The position numbers and the translations under genes were made by a program. 64,000 nt of DNA from Actinomycetes bacterium. GTDB taxonomy: Bacteria; Auribacterota; JAJCYG01. The notes below the pieces were generated by a model that was not told the origin of the DNA, made no database searches, and saw nothing but the letters and a program-made list of their open reading frames with translations. Location: the NCBI GenBank assembly GCA_029263055.1, contig JAJCYG010000107.1, forward strand, positions 33,230 through 97,229, in the 5' to 3' direction. Below, piece by piece: positions 26,981 through 36,143 of this stretch (positions within the stretch are counted from its first letter, which is position 1; each line of letters opens with the position of its first letter).

Positions 26981-28909
26981 ATGGAGACAAATAGTATCAA
27001 TAAAATGATTTCGCTTGGAGTTATCATCCTGATAACAATCCTTCTTTATATACCTTCATTAAAAAATGACCTGCTTTGGGATGACCAAAGCCTGATCGTA
27101 GGTAATGACAAAATACACCATTTAAGCCAGATTCCCAAGTTGTTTTTTACCGACTTCTTTGACTTTGAGCGCATTGACGGCCCTGATTCAGGGGGATATT
27201 ACCGCCCCCTTCCAGTGGTCTCTTTTGGGCTAGATTGGCTGGTTTGGCAAGGCAATCCCATAGGGTTTCACCTCAGCAACCTCTTCATCCATATATTGAA
27301 CGTGATTATGGGGTTTTGGCTCATTTTAAGGCTCATCAAGTCCCCTCAAATCGCCTTCTTAGCCACACTCCTTTTTGCCATTCACCCCTTGCAGGTTGAT
27401 TCCGTTGCCTATGTTTCAGGAAGAACCGACCTCTTAGCGGTCACCTTTATCTTTGCGAGCTTTATTTGCGCTCTTTTATCTGAAGAGAGAAACCAAAAGT
27501 CCCTTTTTCTTTGGATCACATCACTTCTCTGTTTTGTGGGGGCGCTTTTATCAAAAGAGATCGGAATTTTACTTCCCCCTCTTCTTTTTGTCTATTTCTG
27601 GCAAATTAAGAAAAAAGCCTTTTTTGAATCACTGATTCGATTGATTCCTTATGGATTGATCACCCTTGGCTACTTTATCCTGCGTTCTCAAATCTTAAAC
27701 ATTGCACCCGCAGAACAAGTCTCTTATTTTAGCGATGCTCATTGGCGAGTCTTATGCACACTGATTGCTTGGCTCAAATCTAGCCTTCTCTTTTTCTATC
27801 CGACTCCGATTTACTTTGAACGCTTTCAACCGTATGTCACAGAATGGACTCCTCAAATGCTTTTGGGGATTTTAGGTTTTCTTTTTTATAGTGGACTGAC
27901 TGTTTGGCTCTTTTTCAAAGAAAAGTCACTTTTCTTTTTCAGCGCTCTTTATGGATTGGCTTTATTACCTGTTATTGGCCTTCACCCTCTCTTTATTCAA
28001 GACTCTATTTTTTGGACAGAGCATTTCTTTTACCTGCCCAGCCTTGGTTTGTTTGTTATTTTGCTCACCCTGCTCGATAAAAAAATCCATTGGACACAAT
28101 GGAAAAAACCAATTTCAATTTCGCTCTGCTCGTGCCTTGTTCTCTTTTTCTCTTTTTTTACAGTAGACCGAATTCAAGATTGGAAAAACGAAGAGACTCT
28201 TTTTGGTAAAGCCCTTCAGTACAATCCCAATAGCGCAAGAGCACACAACAACCTTGCTCTTTTTTACCAAGACAATCGCAATGATGAAAAAGCAATCCAC
28301 CATCTTAAGATCGCCATGGAGATCAATCCGAATAGCCCCGGGGCCTATAATAATCTAGGTAATATTTATAAGGATCAGAAAAACTGGAAAGAAGCTGAAG
28401 CCTATTACAAAAAGGCGATTGAAGTTGGATCAAACACATCAGGCATTTTTTATAATTTAGCAGATCTTTATATGCAGCAAAACAAACAAGATAAAGCCGA
28501 GGTTGTTTTTCAATGGGGTTTGAAACGAGTGAAAGACCCTCACACTCTTTACAACCATTTAGGCATGCTCTATATACGACAAAATAAAGAGATTACAGCT
28601 CTGATCATGTTTCAAAAAGCAATAGAGCTAAGATCAGACTTTACTTTAGCACTGAACAATCTAGGGATCTTACTCGCTAAAAGAGATCAGTTTGAAAAAG
28701 CAGAAAAGCTTTTTAGAAAAGCACTTTTTTGGAATTCAGATCAAGCAGAAACACATAGCAATTTAGGGAATCTTTATTTGATTTGGAACAAGCCTGCACA
28801 AGCTAAAAAACAATACAATCAAGCGTTGCAACTTTTTCCAGAATCAACCGATGCTCAAAAAGGGCTTCAAGCTCTTCAAAAGTTAGAGACAACCGGCTCT
28901 CTATTCTGA
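26981..28909 (+). CDS. TMTC-like multi-pass membrane protein with C-terminal TPR repeats (predicted GT-C glycosyltransferase-like)
   Basis: Multi-TM N-terminus with WDDQSLI, YYRPLPVVSF, GFHLSNLFIHI, VSGRTDLLA motifs; C-terminal TPRs (NSARAHNNLALFYQDNRNDEKAIHHLKIAMEINPN...). Confidence 0.85.
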   Translation: METNSINKMISLGVIILITILLYIPSLKNDLLWDDQSLIVGNDKIHHLSQIPKLFFTDFFDFERIDGPDSGGYYRPLPVVSFGLDWLVWQGNPIGFHLSNLFIHILNVIMGFWLILRLIKSPQIAFLATLLFAIHPLQVDSVAYVSGRTDLLAVTFIFASFICALLSEERNQKSLFLWITSLLCFVGALLSKEIGILLPPLLFVYFWQIKKKAFFESLIRLIPYGLITLGYFILRSQILNIAPAEQVSYFSDAHWRVLCTLIAWLKSSLLFFYPTPIYFERFQPYVTEWTPQMLLGILGFLFYSGLTVWLFFKEKSLFFFSALYGLALLPVIGLHPLFIQDSIFWTEHFFYLPSLGLFVILLTLLDKKIHWTQWKKPISISLCSCLVLFFSFFTVDRIQDWKNEETLFGKALQYNPNSARAHNNLALFYQDNRNDEKAIHHLKIAMEINPNSPGAYNNLGNIYKDQKNWKEAEAYYKKAIEVGSNTSGIFYNLADLYMQQNKQDKAEVVFQWGLKRVKDPHTLYNHLGMLYIRQNKEITALIMFQKAIELRSDFTLALNNLGILLAKRDQFEKAEKLFRKALFWNSDQAETHSNLGNLYLIWNKPAQAKKQYNQALQLFPESTDAQKGLQALQKLETTGSLF

Positions 28910-30553
28910 AGAACTTTGAGCGCTTCCTTTTTTACCTGTATAAACACCTTCCATCTCTAAATCAAGTGCACGCGGATCCCCTTCTTCGGTAACAGGACTC
29001 CAAAAAGATTGCTCTTTTTCAGGGATACCATCTGCATGCATATCCAGGACTCGACGACGCACTTCAACCACATCAGCGGCATTTTTGCTTGTCACAATGG
29101 TTGGTGTAATAAAAACAAAGAGATTACGCCGTCTTTTGGTCACTGATTTATCTGAAAAAAGGCGGGAACCAATAATAGGAAGATCTCCTAAGAGAGGCAC
29201 CTTAACAATTTCTTCAATGTTGTCATCTGTAATCAAACCACCAATCACAAGCGTCTCTCTATCTTTAACCACAGCTTGCACTTCAACTTCTTGAGTGTTA
29301 ATGATTGGCACAACGGTTCCTGTACTCCCCGCAAACGGCACATTCGCGCCACGTGTTTTGATTTCTGGTTTCACATCAAGTGTCACATACCCATCAGGAC
29401 TGATCTTAGGAGTCACGTGCAACTTAATGCCAATATCAATATAAGTAAATCCCTGTACTTCCAACGTCCCTGTGTCATCATTAAAGACATAGTTCGCCAA
29501 AGGATACTGTTCCCCCACTAAAATACGTGCGGTTTGATTATTAGTGGTCAACACTTCAGGAGCTGAAAGAATTTTGGTGTCGGTTGTGTTTTCTAATAAG
29601 CTAATCATAATCTCTAATGTATCGGCAGAGATGGTGGCTGTTTGAGAAAACTGACGATTTGGATTTTGTAAGAAGATATCCGAATCCGTCAATGAATCTG
29701 TGATTGAATCAAACCCTGTTTCACCATTAGATATCTGATTATTTACTTGAAATGCATTGGTCGTGGAATTAGTCACACTTCGCGTGTTTGTAAATGAGCG
29801 CGACAAGAAAGCTGACCGAGCATTTAAATCAGTGGTTGTATTTGAACGAGAGGTTGAGGATGTATCTGAATAAGTGGCCGAGATTCCTTGTACCCGCACG
29901 CCATACCCATCTAAAAAGGCCCAGTTGATCCCAATATTCTCCAAGGCCGAGGCATTGGTTTCAACCACCATGGATTGAACCAATACTTGTGGGGTTTGTT
30001 GATCGAGTCGCTTAATTACAGGAGCAATCTTAGTCAAATTTTGCGGCAAATCTGTGACGATCAACGTATTACTTCTTTGATCTGTTCGCACCTTTCCATC
30101 ATTAGACAAAAGTTGACTGATCGACTTTTCTAGTTTTTTGGCTTCGGCATAGTTTAAAAAGAAGACTTGAGTTTGCGTGGGCTGGCGTTGCATTTCAATT
30201 CGAGTCAACACCTTAATAATGTTGCTATCTTTTTGAAAACCATATCCATTCACATCCAGGATTAATCCCAGTGCTTTTTCCCAGGGCACATTACGCAGCC
30301 GCATTGTGACTGTCCCCTTCACATCAGGACCCGCAATGATATTCACATCTGCCTTAGTGGCAAAAATGCGCAACACATTACGCAAATCAGCATTCTTAAA
30401 ATCAAACGAGACATTTCCAAACTCATCAGAACTTGTGATGGGCGTCTCATTGACTTCTTGAGCAACGGTTGGAATTGCCCACAGCAACAGCAAAAGTGCT
30501 AAGTACCTGCGGATTATTGGGATCATTATTATTCCTTTCATATATTCAAACAC
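28901..30553 (-). CDS. pilQ: Type IV pilus secretin PilQ-like
   Basis: VSFDFKNADLRNVLRIFA, NTLIVTDLPQNL, secretin core VPLLGDLPIIGSRLFSDKSVTKRRRNLFVFITPTIV; pilMNOPQ order. An internal Met start is possible. Confidence 0.9.
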   Translation of the reverse strand: MFEYMKGIIMIPIIRRYLALLLLLWAIPTVAQEVNETPITSSDEFGNVSFDFKNADLRNVLRIFATKADVNIIAGPDVKGTVTMRLRNVPWEKALGLILDVNGYGFQKDSNIIKVLTRIEMQRQPTQTQVFFLNYAEAKKLEKSISQLLSNDGKVRTDQRSNTLIVTDLPQNLTKIAPVIKRLDQQTPQVLVQSMVVETNASALENIGINWAFLDGYGVRVQGISATYSDTSSTSRSNTTTDLNARSAFLSRSFTNTRSVTNSTTNAFQVNNQISNGETGFDSITDSLTDSDIFLQNPNRQFSQTATISADTLEIMISLLENTTDTKILSAPEVLTTNNQTARILVGEQYPLANYVFNDDTGTLEVQGFTYIDIGIKLHVTPKISPDGYVTLDVKPEIKTRGANVPFAGSTGTVVPIINTQEVEVQAVVKDRETLVIGGLITDDNIEEIVKVPLLGDLPIIGSRLFSDKSVTKRRRNLFVFITPTIVTSKNAADVVEVRRRVLDMHADGIPEKEQSFWSPVTEEGDPRALDLEMEGVYTGKKGSAQSSSE

Positions 30554-30555
30554 AT

Positions 30556-30954
30556 TTATTCAGGAAAACCAAACGGATTGTCGTCAACCTTGACTTCAAT
30601 TGTGACCGTTTCACCTTTATATTTTAAAATCACTTCTGTTTTTTTAATTTCGACTACTTTTGCTCCTAAAACAACACTTCCTACTGAGATGATGTCGTCA
30701 CCGATCATTGCTAACGGGTTTTTCTCATCCCAGACAATGCCTTCAACCTCTAAAGAACGCAATTCTATTAATTTACCAGAGAGTTCTGAATCATCAGAGA
30801 GACTCACTTTTGTAAAAGCAGAAAAAGGGTCTCGACGATTTTTTTCGCTATACACAAACGGTTCTTTTTCACCGATGGCACTATATCCGACACTCAGCAC
30901 TAAAAATAGAGCTAGAAAGACTCTAAAACAGATCATGACGTCACCACCAAGCAA
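30556..30954 (-). CDS. pilP: PilP-like pilus assembly lipoprotein/periplasmic protein
   Basis: Position between pilO and pilQ; short exported protein containing NRRDPFSAF and VGSVVLGAKVVEIKKTEVILKYKGE. Confidence 0.7.
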   Translation of the reverse strand: MLGGDVMICFRVFLALFLVLSVGYSAIGEKEPFVYSEKNRRDPFSAFTKVSLSDDSELSGKLIELRSLEVEGIVWDEKNPLAMIGDDIISVGSVVLGAKVVEIKKTEVILKYKGETVTIEVKVDDNPFGFPE

Positions 30955-31520
30955 CGAATAACTAACCGAATCTGATGCACTTCATTCATCTGAGGCACAT
31001 CTGTAATATTAATGTCACGAATCTGTATGAAAGGAGATATATTTTCAAGTCGGTTCACGAAATGCCCTAGTTGGTGAAAACCTGCGCTAAAGTTAAGCAA
31101 GAAATCCTTTTGAGTGTATCCTGATATTTTTTTAAGCTTTTGATTAGACACATCTTTAGGTTCAATTCGACTAAAGACCAAGCCACATTCAAGAGCCTCT
31201 TGGTTTAATATCGATAAAATTGAAAAAGAGCCACTACTTCTTGGTGCTGCTAAAGAGAGTTCTTCTTTTTTATCTTTAAACTTTGCTACAGAATCTTCTA
31301 GCTTATGTTTCCGTGAAGACATACGTTCTTGACTATTAACTTCTTCATTCTGTACAAGATATTTTTCAAATAATACCTTTTTCTGAGTCAAGGCGGGCCG
31401 GACAAAGAAAACAATCCCCACAACAAGAATGACAATAAAAGCCATCACGCCAAAAGCAATCCATTCAATTTTCTCTTTGCTCAGATCTAACTTCATTTCT
31501 TTTTTTCCTTTACCAAGCAC
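30933..31520 (-). CDS. pilO: PilO-like pilus alignment protein
   Basis: N-terminal TM followed by a coiled region; C-terminal FSAGFHQLGHFVNRLENISPFIQIRDINI typical of PilO; operon position. Confidence 0.78.
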   Translation of the reverse strand: MLGKGKKEMKLDLSKEKIEWIAFGVMAFIVILVVGIVFFVRPALTQKKVLFEKYLVQNEEVNSQERMSSRKHKLEDSVAKFKDKKEELSLAAPRSSGSFSILSILNQEALECGLVFSRIEPKDVSNQKLKKISGYTQKDFLLNFSAGFHQLGHFVNRLENISPFIQIRDINITDVPQMNEVHQIRLVIRCLVVTS

Positions 31521-32161
31521 TGAATTCGAAACAACTTAGCGCCCCCTTCTTGAGAAGCAATAGAAACCAGAGCTATCTTAGAAAAAACAGCAGAAAAGTA
31601 TTTTGTTTTGACCAGATTCTCAATAAACCCATTTATAACAGACTCATTTTGTGTTTCAGGCAAAACCCCTTCTATAATGACAAATATGTCCTTCTTGACG
31701 ATTTTCTGTTCTTTTTTCTTTTTCTTTTTTTTAGTCTTTTGATTCGCCTTTTCTTTTTCTCGAAAATAAAATCGCGTCAACTGAAGGACCGAAGGTGTTG
31801 AATCGCTTAGATCATTTAGAACAGGCGCCCAAAGGATCCGTTCTTTTTTATACTCATTTAAATATTTAACTGTTTTGGAAAGAGTGTCTCTTTCTTCTTT
31901 CAACACCATTGATTCTTTATAATCTTTGCTAATAGCTGCTTGTCGCTTTTCAACCGTTTTCAATTTACTCTCTAAGCTTGCATTCGGCATCACCAAAAAG
32001 AAAATAAAAATCAGAACAGAGACCACTGAAAATCCGCTTCCTGCAAGGATGAGCCATGTCTTTAAGGTATAATGATTCCGAGAAGACTTCTCAGCTCCTG
32101 GCTTCTTTTTTTCTGGTTCTTTTTTGGCATACCCCTTTGGGAGTAAATTAATCAGAATCAT
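31493..32161 (-). CDS. pilN: PilN-like protein
   Basis: N-terminal INLLP motif, single TM, between pilM and pilO. Confidence 0.78.
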   Translation of the reverse strand: MILINLLPKGYAKKEPEKKKPGAEKSSRNHYTLKTWLILAGSGFSVVSVLIFIFFLVMPNASLESKLKTVEKRQAAISKDYKESMVLKEERDTLSKTVKYLNEYKKERILWAPVLNDLSDSTPSVLQLTRFYFREKEKANQKTKKKKKKKEQKIVKKDIFVIIEGVLPETQNESVINGFIENLVKTKYFSAVFSKIALVSIASQEGGAKLFRIQCLVKEKKK

Positions 32162-33180
32162 TCTGCTTTTCCCTTAACAATCAATCCTAATGCCACGTTA
32201 AACTCATGAGCATTCTCATCAAAATCAGCAGAATTGGAAAGCCGCGAACGATCCAATCGAGAGGCAAATGTCAGTTTTTCTACAGGCTTGCCTAATTCGC
32301 TTGAGAGCAACTCTATAAATCCAGGCATCACTGCAGACCCGCCAGATAAAAAGACAGAATCAATTGTTTTTTCACTTTTACCTTCAAAATAATCTATCGA
32401 AGCTTTAACTGATTTAATGTAGGCATTGATCAATCTCAAGGCTCCTGCTTCCCATTTCATTTCTTCTTCAAACTTCATTTTTTCTACTTCAACAAATTTT
32501 TTATCTAATACTTTCATAAAGGCTTTTGTGATCGCATTGCCAGAAAAATCAGCTTCTCGAGTTAAGAAAGGAACCCCTTCAGAAATAATATTTATAGAAG
32601 AAGAGGCAGCCCCTACATCGAGTAACAAAATCCCTTTTTTCACATTTTCTTGAGTTGAAAAAGTTTCAAAAGCATTCACTAAAGCAATGGGTCCTACATC
32701 CACACTATTAAGATGAATACCTGCTTCAGATAAAATTTCAACTTTCTTATCAATCATTGTTTTTTTAGCTGCCACTAAGACAATCCACATTTTTCCTTCT
32801 GAATCAGGCACATCCTCTAACAAAACATGGGTGTCAAAATAAGCATCAGCTAACTTAAAGGGCAAGTAACGCTCTGCTTCATATTCCAGGCTATTTTTAA
32901 GCTCTGCCTCATTCATTTTTGGCATTTCAATATAACGGACAATCACATCTTTACTTGAAAGAGACATATGAATAGAAGCATTCTTTTGGGCCCAATCTTT
33001 AAAATTAGCTTGAACCAATTCAATCATTTCAGCTTGAGAAAAAGCTTCTCCACTATCTGAAACCAAAAGACGCAAATAATGATCTATCGCAGGTTGCTCC
33101 CCTCTCCAATCTACAAGGATCGCCTTGATAGAATGAGTGCCAATATCAATTCCGATTGAAAAAGGAGTCTCTTTTTTCAT
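32158..33180 (-). CDS. pilM: PilM, actin-like type IV pilus assembly ATPase
   Basis: GIDIGTHSIKAI, LLDVGAASSSINII, FLSGGSAVMPGFIE; ASKHA fold motifs. Confidence 0.9.
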   Translation of the reverse strand: MKKETPFSIGIDIGTHSIKAILVDWRGEQPAIDHYLRLLVSDSGEAFSQAEMIELVQANFKDWAQKNASIHMSLSSKDVIVRYIEMPKMNEAELKNSLEYEAERYLPFKLADAYFDTHVLLEDVPDSEGKMWIVLVAAKKTMIDKKVEILSEAGIHLNSVDVGPIALVNAFETFSTQENVKKGILLLDVGAASSSINIISEGVPFLTREADFSGNAITKAFMKVLDKKFVEVEKMKFEEEMKWEAGALRLINAYIKSVKASIDYFEGKSEKTIDSVFLSGGSAVMPGFIELLSSELGKPVEKLTFASRLDRSRLSNSADFDENAHEFNVALGLIVKGKAE

Positions 33181-33563
33181 TGTAATTTTTTATATGTCTG
33201 AATCGCTTTTTGAATAAGCTCTGCTGCTTGTTTGAAGTCATCAGACTTCATAAAATACCCAACGACACCTAATTCTTCAGCTTCTTGAACCCGTTGAGGA
33301 GTGGAATGTGCTGTAATAATAATCACAGAGAGATCTTTATTAAATTCTCTGATTTTTTTCAGCATATCAATCCCATCCATTTCAGGCATCACAATGTCAG
33401 TAAATAAGACCATCGGAGGGTTTTCACGGATGGCTTCAATAGCAATTTCTGGTTTTGAAAAAGTCTCAACTGGATACCCTTTTACCTTAAGCCAATATTC
33501 AATTGACTCAAGAAAGTCGACTTCATCATCCACAACCATGATACGAATTTCACTCTCTTGCAT
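33177..33563 (-). CDS. Single-domain (CheY-like) response regulator
   Basis: IMVVDDEVDFLESI...VLFTDIVMPEMDGID...IITAHS...GYFMKSDDF; no output domain. Confidence 0.9.
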   Translation of the reverse strand: MQESEIRIMVVDDEVDFLESIEYWLKVKGYPVETFSKPEIAIEAIRENPPMVLFTDIVMPEMDGIDMLKKIREFNKDLSVIIITAHSTPQRVQEAEELGVVGYFMKSDDFKQAAELIQKAIQTYKKLQ

Positions 33564-33577
33564 AAACAGATTCCTCC

Positions 33578-36022
33578 TTAACGAAATATCAACGAATTAT
33601 CTCTTACTGGTAACGCAAATAAAAAATTTGCCCCTTCATTCTCATTGGAGTCTAACCACAACATTCCATGGTGCAATTCAATAATTTCTCTCGCAATAGG
33701 CAAGCCAAGGCCTGTCCCTTCAATGTTTTTCCCTGATGTGTGTTTGATCTGATAAAACTTATCAAAAACTTTCAGTGCATTTTCGTGCCTCAAACCAGGC
33801 CCTGAATCACTGATTGAAAAAAGAATATAACGATCTTTTTTTGTTAACGGATTTTCACGCGTATACTCTAATGGGATGAGAGATCCTTTTATTTCGTTGA
33901 ATTGCTCATCCCCTTGAAGCGATCTCACAGTCAAAGTAATCAAGCCTTGTTCAGGAGTAAACTTAATCGAGTTTGAAATAAAATTAATTAACATCTGGAT
34001 CACTTTGTCATAATCCCAAAGCACGTTTGGCATTTTGTTGTCTAATTTCACATCAATAATCATGCCTTTACTTTCAGCCCAAACCTGTAAACCAGCCATT
34101 GCTTCTTTAACTAAATTCTCCACATCTACTGTTTGAATATGTAACCCCTGAGCCCCTGATTCCATTTTAGTTAGGTCTAAAATATCATTGATCAATCGCA
34201 TCAATCGCTCTACATTGCGATTAGAAATTTCTAAAAAGTGTTTTTGATCTTCATTCACTTTTCCTGTCTGTTCATTTAAGATCAATTCAATCGACTTTTG
34301 TATAGAGACAAGAGGTGTTCTAAGTTCATGGGAAACATTTGAAACAAAGTCTGTTTTAACCTGTTCGAGTTGTTTTTGTTTAGAAACATCAGAAAGAACA
34401 GAAACCGTACCAACCATGTGCCCATTTTTGTTATGAATGATTCCAACTGATTGACGCAATGTTTTAACCGTGTCTCGTGTGCCTCGAATTTCAACCTCTG
34501 TCGGGCCAAAAACACCCTCTTCACCTAACTGGTCTTTTGACAGAGTAAACATCTGCGACTCTTTGATCTCTGAGAGAACATGCTTTCCTAATAAGTGTTC
34601 TTTTTTTACGTTTAAAAGCTCTTCTGCCGCAGGATTAATAAAAACAACCTCTCCCTTTGGACTCACCACCACAATCGCATCAGCCACACTCTTTAAAATA
34701 GCTTCTGTTTTATCAATACGAAAGTTGAGGAGCTCATTCTTCTCAGTCAGCTCTTTAACCTCTATTTCTAATCGATGCGCCACAGACTTTTCTAATTGGC
34801 CTAAGAGAGTTTCTTTAGTTTTTTTCTTTTCTTCTTCAGAAAGATTTAATCCTGAAAGAGCATTCATCACACTCTCTTCAACAAAAGACTTGGCATCTTT
34901 AATTCGATCTGCTTTTTTAGCGGCTTTAACCCCAGCCATTTCAAGCATTTCTCTAAAAGAAGCCTCGCTCATTCCCTCACCTAAAAGGCGATTTTTCAAC
35001 AGAGGCACAATACGCTTATTCTCTTCGTCATTAGTCATCAAGTCTTTTGCTAATTTGACTAATGTATCCAATGATTTTCTTTGTTTGTCATATTCAGAGG
35101 CAAGAATACCGACTTTAATTTTACAGAGCCGTAAGTGCATTTGATCAAAAGCTTGAGGAGAATCTTCTTTAAGCTTTGTTTTACCTTTTAATTGTTTTTT
35201 TAAGCTCGTTTCTAAATTTTGAAAAAATGTGGCTAACTGGTCACGTGTTTTAGCTTTTCCTTTATAAGCTTCTTTTTCTAGAAGCTCTCCGATTCGGTCC
35301 ATACATGCGTCCAACTCTTCTGTCACAATGTCTTTCTCACCTGAGATCTCTTTTTCATACTTCTCTTGAACAGCTCGAATAACATCTTGAGCCAAGGTAT
35401 CTGGATTTTTCTCTAAGACTTCGATGATTTTAGAACGAACTTTTACATTTGCTTTTGAGAGGCCAATAAAAAATCCTTCTAACTTATCAGGGTCGACAAG
35501 TGCCCCTTTTTTGCCTGCTTTTGGGGCCAACTTAGACAACATTTTAGCCGAACCTTCAGCTGTTTTAATATAAACCGCTTTATTCACTACCAAATGCGTG
35601 ATTTTTTTATCCACCATTAGAGGCTTGATTTCATCACTCTCTTGTTGCTCTGGGCGGCGAATCAAAATTTCAAAAAAAGCAAGAAGCTCTTCTAAGGTTA
35701 AACCTGAAGAAAAAGTAACAGATTGAATCTTCCATTTTTTAAGCTGGTTTTTATAATTCTCAATTAAAGGATTTTCTAATACAACAGGCGTGCTTTCAAC
35801 TAAGAAGGAATCTTCAGAAAAACTAAAATTAAGTTCTTTATGTAGAGCCAAGTAATCATCTAAAAGTTGATGTGCTTGCTCTAAAGACATATAAGCAATG
35901 CGATGTTTGGCTGTATACAAAGAAATATTGTTAACAGCTAACCCTAATGCTTTTAGAATTTGCGTAAACCCCTCTAGCTCTGCTGGAGAAGGTTCATCTT
36001 TTGAAGATTGATTTGAGGTCAT
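33578..36022 (-). CDS. PAS-containing sensor histidine kinase with a long N-terminal region
   Basis: PAS (AILKSVADAIVVVSPKGEVVFINPAAEELL), NVSHELRTPLVSIQKSIELIL, GTGLGLPIAREIIELHHG. Confidence 0.9.
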   Translation of the reverse strand: MTSNQSSKDEPSPAELEGFTQILKALGLAVNNISLYTAKHRIAYMSLEQAHQLLDDYLALHKELNFSFSEDSFLVESTPVVLENPLIENYKNQLKKWKIQSVTFSSGLTLEELLAFFEILIRRPEQQESDEIKPLMVDKKITHLVVNKAVYIKTAEGSAKMLSKLAPKAGKKGALVDPDKLEGFFIGLSKANVKVRSKIIEVLEKNPDTLAQDVIRAVQEKYEKEISGEKDIVTEELDACMDRIGELLEKEAYKGKAKTRDQLATFFQNLETSLKKQLKGKTKLKEDSPQAFDQMHLRLCKIKVGILASEYDKQRKSLDTLVKLAKDLMTNDEENKRIVPLLKNRLLGEGMSEASFREMLEMAGVKAAKKADRIKDAKSFVEESVMNALSGLNLSEEEKKKTKETLLGQLEKSVAHRLEIEVKELTEKNELLNFRIDKTEAILKSVADAIVVVSPKGEVVFINPAAEELLNVKKEHLLGKHVLSEIKESQMFTLSKDQLGEEGVFGPTEVEIRGTRDTVKTLRQSVGIIHNKNGHMVGTVSVLSDVSKQKQLEQVKTDFVSNVSHELRTPLVSIQKSIELILNEQTGKVNEDQKHFLEISNRNVERLMRLINDILDLTKMESGAQGLHIQTVDVENLVKEAMAGLQVWAESKGMIIDVKLDNKMPNVLWDYDKVIQMLINFISNSIKFTPEQGLITLTVRSLQGDEQFNEIKGSLIPLEYTRENPLTKKDRYILFSISDSGPGLRHENALKVFDKFYQIKHTSGKNIEGTGLGLPIAREIIELHHGMLWLDSNENEGANFLFALPVRDNSLIFR

Positions 36023-36061
36023 CCCACTTTAAGTTCCTTATACAAGATATAGTGTAGTTAT

Positions 36062-36077
36062 TATAGTACATACTATA
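36062..36077. promoter_or_regulatory. Palindrome TATAGTA-CA-TACTATA upstream of the kinase/CheY/pilMNOPQ unit
   Basis: Perfect 7-bp arms with a 2-nt spacer in an intergenic region. Confidence 0.35.
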
Positions 36078-36143
36078 TTTTGATGCTAGTTAAATGGCAT
36101 GTCCGTTTTAAGTTATTTTACTAATAGACTTATTTCAAAGAAC

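Noticed and set aside
30578-30961. 127-aa plus-strand ORF
   Set aside because: Exact shadow of the pilP-like gene.
33301-33684. 127-aa plus-strand ORF
   Set aside because: Antisense to the CheY-like regulator and kinase C-terminus.
34470-35144. 224-aa plus-strand ORF
   Set aside because: Fully antisense to the PAS kinase at 33578-36022; Ser/Leu/Phe-rich composition typical of shadow ORFs; no recognisable domain.
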